DNA from: Heliorestis convoluta | GTDB lineage: Bacteria; Bacillota; Desulfitobacteriia; Heliobacteriales; Heliobacteriaceae | Reading direction: 5' to 3' | Length of the DNA stretch: 64,000 nt | Assembly (NCBI RefSeq): GCF_009649955.1 | Contig: NZ_CP045875.1 | Coordinates: forward strand, 1,655,501-1,719,500 | Shown here: piece by piece, positions 62,176-64,000 of the stretch | Numbering within the stretch: the stretch's first letter is position 1 | Layout of the letters: each line of letters begins with the position of its first letter | Position numbers and translations under genes: made by a program | The notes under the pieces: model-generated | Database searches by the model: none | Seen by the model: the letters and a program-made list of their open reading frames with translations, nothing else | Told to the model about the DNA's origin: nothing

Positions 62176-63495
62176 CTATAAGACTGAGAGAACCCCTTCT
62201 AAAGAACCATCTTCTCTGACCGTCTTAAGCTCTATTATTTGAAGAGAGCCTCGTAAAGTATGGTCTTCGAGAAAATCTTCTCCTACAGGAACGAATACCT
62301 TTAAATAATTATCAGTGTGACCGGTCCAATGTCTGTCCACTTTCTCTTCTAGTAGAACTTCTTTTCGTTGTCCTAGAAATTTCTGGCTATATCGATAGGA
62401 AAGATGACGAGATATTTCCTGTATACGTTGAACTCGTTCTTCTTTCTTCTTTCTATCGATCTGTCCAGGAAAAGTTGCTGCTTTGGTGCCTCGACGAGGA
62501 GAAAAAGGAAACACATGAACCCCTGCTAACTGTAATGTGCGACATAGTTCTTCTGTCTGCAAAAAATCTGCTTCTGACTCGCCTGGAAAACCAACAATGA
62601 TATCAGTAGTAATGGCCCCATCTGGTAGCATTGACATTATCTTCGTGCATATATCAATAAAATCCTGCCTATTATAACGTCTTCCCATACTTTTTAGGAT
62701 TTTATCAGATCCTGATTGTAAAGGTATATGAAAATGAGGACAAATTGTTGGTTCTGTTAGGGCTTCTAGCAAAGAGGGCGTAAATTCTTGCGGTTCAATC
62801 GAGCCAATACGCAATCGATGTAGCCCTTCTAAGCGACAAAGCTTTTTAACAAGATCACCTAGATCAACATTTAGATCGGTACCGTAGGCACCGAGGTGAA
62901 TGCCTGTAATAACAAGTTCTCGAAAGCCTTCTTGAATGAGTCGCTTTGCTTCTTTTATAACACTTTCGGGAGGACGGCTTCGCACGGGACCGCGCGCATA
63001 AGGAATAATACAGTAGGTACAGAAGAGGTTACAGCCATCTTGAATTTTTATAGAAGCACGAGCTTTAGAAATATCGGCATGGGCAGGGAATTCTTCAAAA
63101 AGTGTAACAGAACGAATATCTTCTACGGCATGGATCTGTTCTCCAACCTTTTTGTAATCTTCTACTAGCTCCACGATTTTTTGGCGTTGATCGGTGCCGA
63201 TAATAATGTCTACGCCTTCTATGGCTTGAACTTCTTCTGGCGAGACTTGGGCATAACAACCTGTAACGACAACGACAGCTTCTGGATTTCTACGCTGGGC
63301 TCGTCGAATCATTTGTCTTGATTTACGATCGCTAAGTTGGGTAACTGTACAAGTATTGATGACATAGACATCAGACCGTTCTTCAAAAGAAACGGTCTGA
63401 TACTGTCGAGCTTTAAAAAGGCCTGCTAAAGCGTCTGTTTCACCTTGGTTAACTTTACAACCGAGAGTGTAAAAAGCAACAGTAGAACTTCTCAT
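62176..63495 (-). CDS. mtaB: tRNA t6A37 methylthiotransferase MtaB
   Basis: A 439-residue radical-SAM enzyme that turns t6A37 of ANN-decoding tRNAs into ms2t6A. The N-terminal MTTase domain binds one cluster through TLGCKVNQGETD, VINTCTVTQLSD and VTGCYAQ; the radical-SAM cluster motif is CNLFCTYCIIPYARG; a TRAM domain with LLEEKVDRHWTGHTDNYLKVFV ends it. The frame is open to 63501; ATG 63495 overlaps the rsmE stop (ATGA) and is preferred. Confidence 0.95.
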   Translation of the reverse strand: MRSSTVAFYTLGCKVNQGETDALAGLFKARQYQTVSFEERSDVYVINTCTVTQLSDRKSRQMIRRAQRRNPEAVVVVTGCYAQVSPEEVQAIEGVDIIIGTDQRQKIVELVEDYKKVGEQIHAVEDIRSVTLFEEFPAHADISKARASIKIQDGCNLFCTYCIIPYARGPVRSRPPESVIKEAKRLIQEGFRELVITGIHLGAYGTDLNVDLGDLVKKLCRLEGLHRLRIGSIEPQEFTPSLLEALTEPTICPHFHIPLQSGSDKILKSMGRRYNRQDFIDICTKIMSMLPDGAITTDIIVGFPGESEADFLQTEELCRTLQLAGVHVFPFSPRRGTKAATFPGQIDRKKKEERVQRIQEISRHLSYRYSQKFLGQRKEVLLEEKVDRHWTGHTDNYLKVFVPVGEDFLEDHTLRGSLQIIELKTVREDGSLEGVLSVL

Positions 63496-64000
63496 CCCCA
63501 ATCCCCCAGTTCATACATCAACGCAGCAATCGCAGCAAGGCCTGCTGTTTCTGTACGGAGAATTCTTGGGCCGAGTCGCAGTGAAATGGCACCTTTTTGA
63601 AAAGCAGGTGCCACTTCTGCTTCTGTTAAACCACCTTCTGGTCCAATAAGAAGGGTGACTTTTCGGGGCACTTCCGTCCATGATTGAAGTGTTTTTTTCA
63701 TGCCTTTGCTTTTTTCTTCTTCCCAAGGAATTAACAATGGCTCTGTTGGATTTATATTTTCATACCATTGTTGTAGCTTTTGCGGTACATCTACCTGCGG
63801 TACAAGGGTACGCCAACTTTGCTTGGCTGCTTCACGAGCAATTTTCTGCCATCGTTCTTGTCGCTCTCGACTTCTTTTCTCATCAAGTTGAACTATAGTT
63901 CGCTCTGTGAATAGAGGGGTGATTCGATGTACGCCGAGTTCCGTCGCTTTTTGTACAACCCAGTCCATCTTTTCGCCTTTGGCAATGCCTTGTACTAAAT
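63492..64000 (-). CDS. rsmE: 16S rRNA (uracil1498-N3)-methyltransferase RsmE, truncated by window end
   Basis: The C-terminal ~169 residues of RsmE, a SPOUT methyltransferase. The frame is open to the window edge, with LVQGIAKGEKMDWVVQKATELGV showing that the ATG at 63968 is internal. LFTERTIVQLDEKRSRERQERWQKIAREAAKQSWR, LLIGPEGGLTEAEV (SAM loop) and RLGPRILRTETAGLAAIAAL are family signatures. It is coupled to mtaB. Confidence 0.95.
   Translation of the reverse strand, partial: LVQGIAKGEKMDWVVQKATELGVHRITPLFTERTIVQLDEKRSRERQERWQKIAREAAKQSWRTLVPQVDVPQKLQQWYENINPTEPLLIPWEEEKSKGMKKTLQSWTEVPRKVTLLIGPEGGLTEAEVAPAFQKGAISLRLGPRILRTETAGLAAIAALMYELGDWG

Noticed and set aside
1-64000. CRISPR arrays, tRNA genes, transposases, prophage genes
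   Set aside because: No direct-repeat/spacer pattern, no cloverleaf with a GGTTCRA-type arm, and no DDE, serine or tyrosine recombinase was seen on either strand.

Overview
The window is chromosomal DNA of a low-GC, endospore-forming Gram-positive bacterium of the Clostridia type. It carries the sporulation genes spoIIGA, sigE, sigG, yqfC and yqfD, a meso-DAP-type murE, a pyruvate,phosphate dikinase with its PDRP1-type regulator, and a T-box-controlled glyQS. The gene order resembles Peptococcaceae/Heliobacteriaceae, but that is inference; no photosynthesis gene or other lineage marker is visible. Nearly all genes are housekeeping and intact.

Layout. 1-5.2 kb: a GH57/glycosyltransferase fusion (5' end outside the window), a Tat-exported M28 peptidase, a ThiF/MoeB-type E1 enzyme and ubiX. 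5.3-23.4 kb: the division and cell-wall cluster mraZ-rsmH-ftsL-pbp-murE-murF-mraY-murD-ftsW/spoVE-murG-murC-murB-murA-ftsQ-ftsZ. It has an MraZ operator array in front and no ftsA. 23.5-26.1 kb: spoIIGA-sigE-sigG with recognisable developmental promoters. 26.1-26.6 kb: an orphan 5' fragment of a 16S rRNA gene on the minus strand, still behind a full rrn-type leader and promoter. 26.8-31.5 kb (minus): an MFS transporter, an ATP-grasp ligase and recJ.

31.6-36.4 kb (plus) is the accessory island. It encodes a coiled-coil protein, an McrB-like AAA+ ATPase and an McrC-like DUF2357/PD-(D/E)xK nuclease, a type IV restriction-like defence module. All three genes carry reading-frame breaks, four in total, each repairable by a single nucleotide, while no unambiguous break is seen elsewhere in the window. 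I read it as a decayed or switched-off defence system.

36.5-43.7 kb: a LysM protein, a small membrane protein, a candidate short transcript, a large FtsA-family protein (725 aa) that may stand in for the FtsA missing from the division cluster, a solitary HicA-like toxin gene bracketed by a perfect 17-bp inverted repeat, a 3D-domain protein, a gamma-carbonic anhydrase and CheR.

43.6-64 kb (all minus): a region syntenic with the Bacillus subtilis yqe/yqf region. Read in the direction of transcription it runs rsmE-mtaB-hit, then rpsU-yqeY-yqfC-yqfD-phoH-pgpH-ybeY-dgkA-cdd-era-deoC-recO-DUF4342, then a T-box and glyQ-glyS, then ccpN-PDRP1-ppdK and a small ORF. It joins translation, sporulation, RNA/ribosome maturation, phospholipid recycling and the pyruvate/PEP switch.

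No tRNA, CRISPR array, transposase or prophage gene was found.
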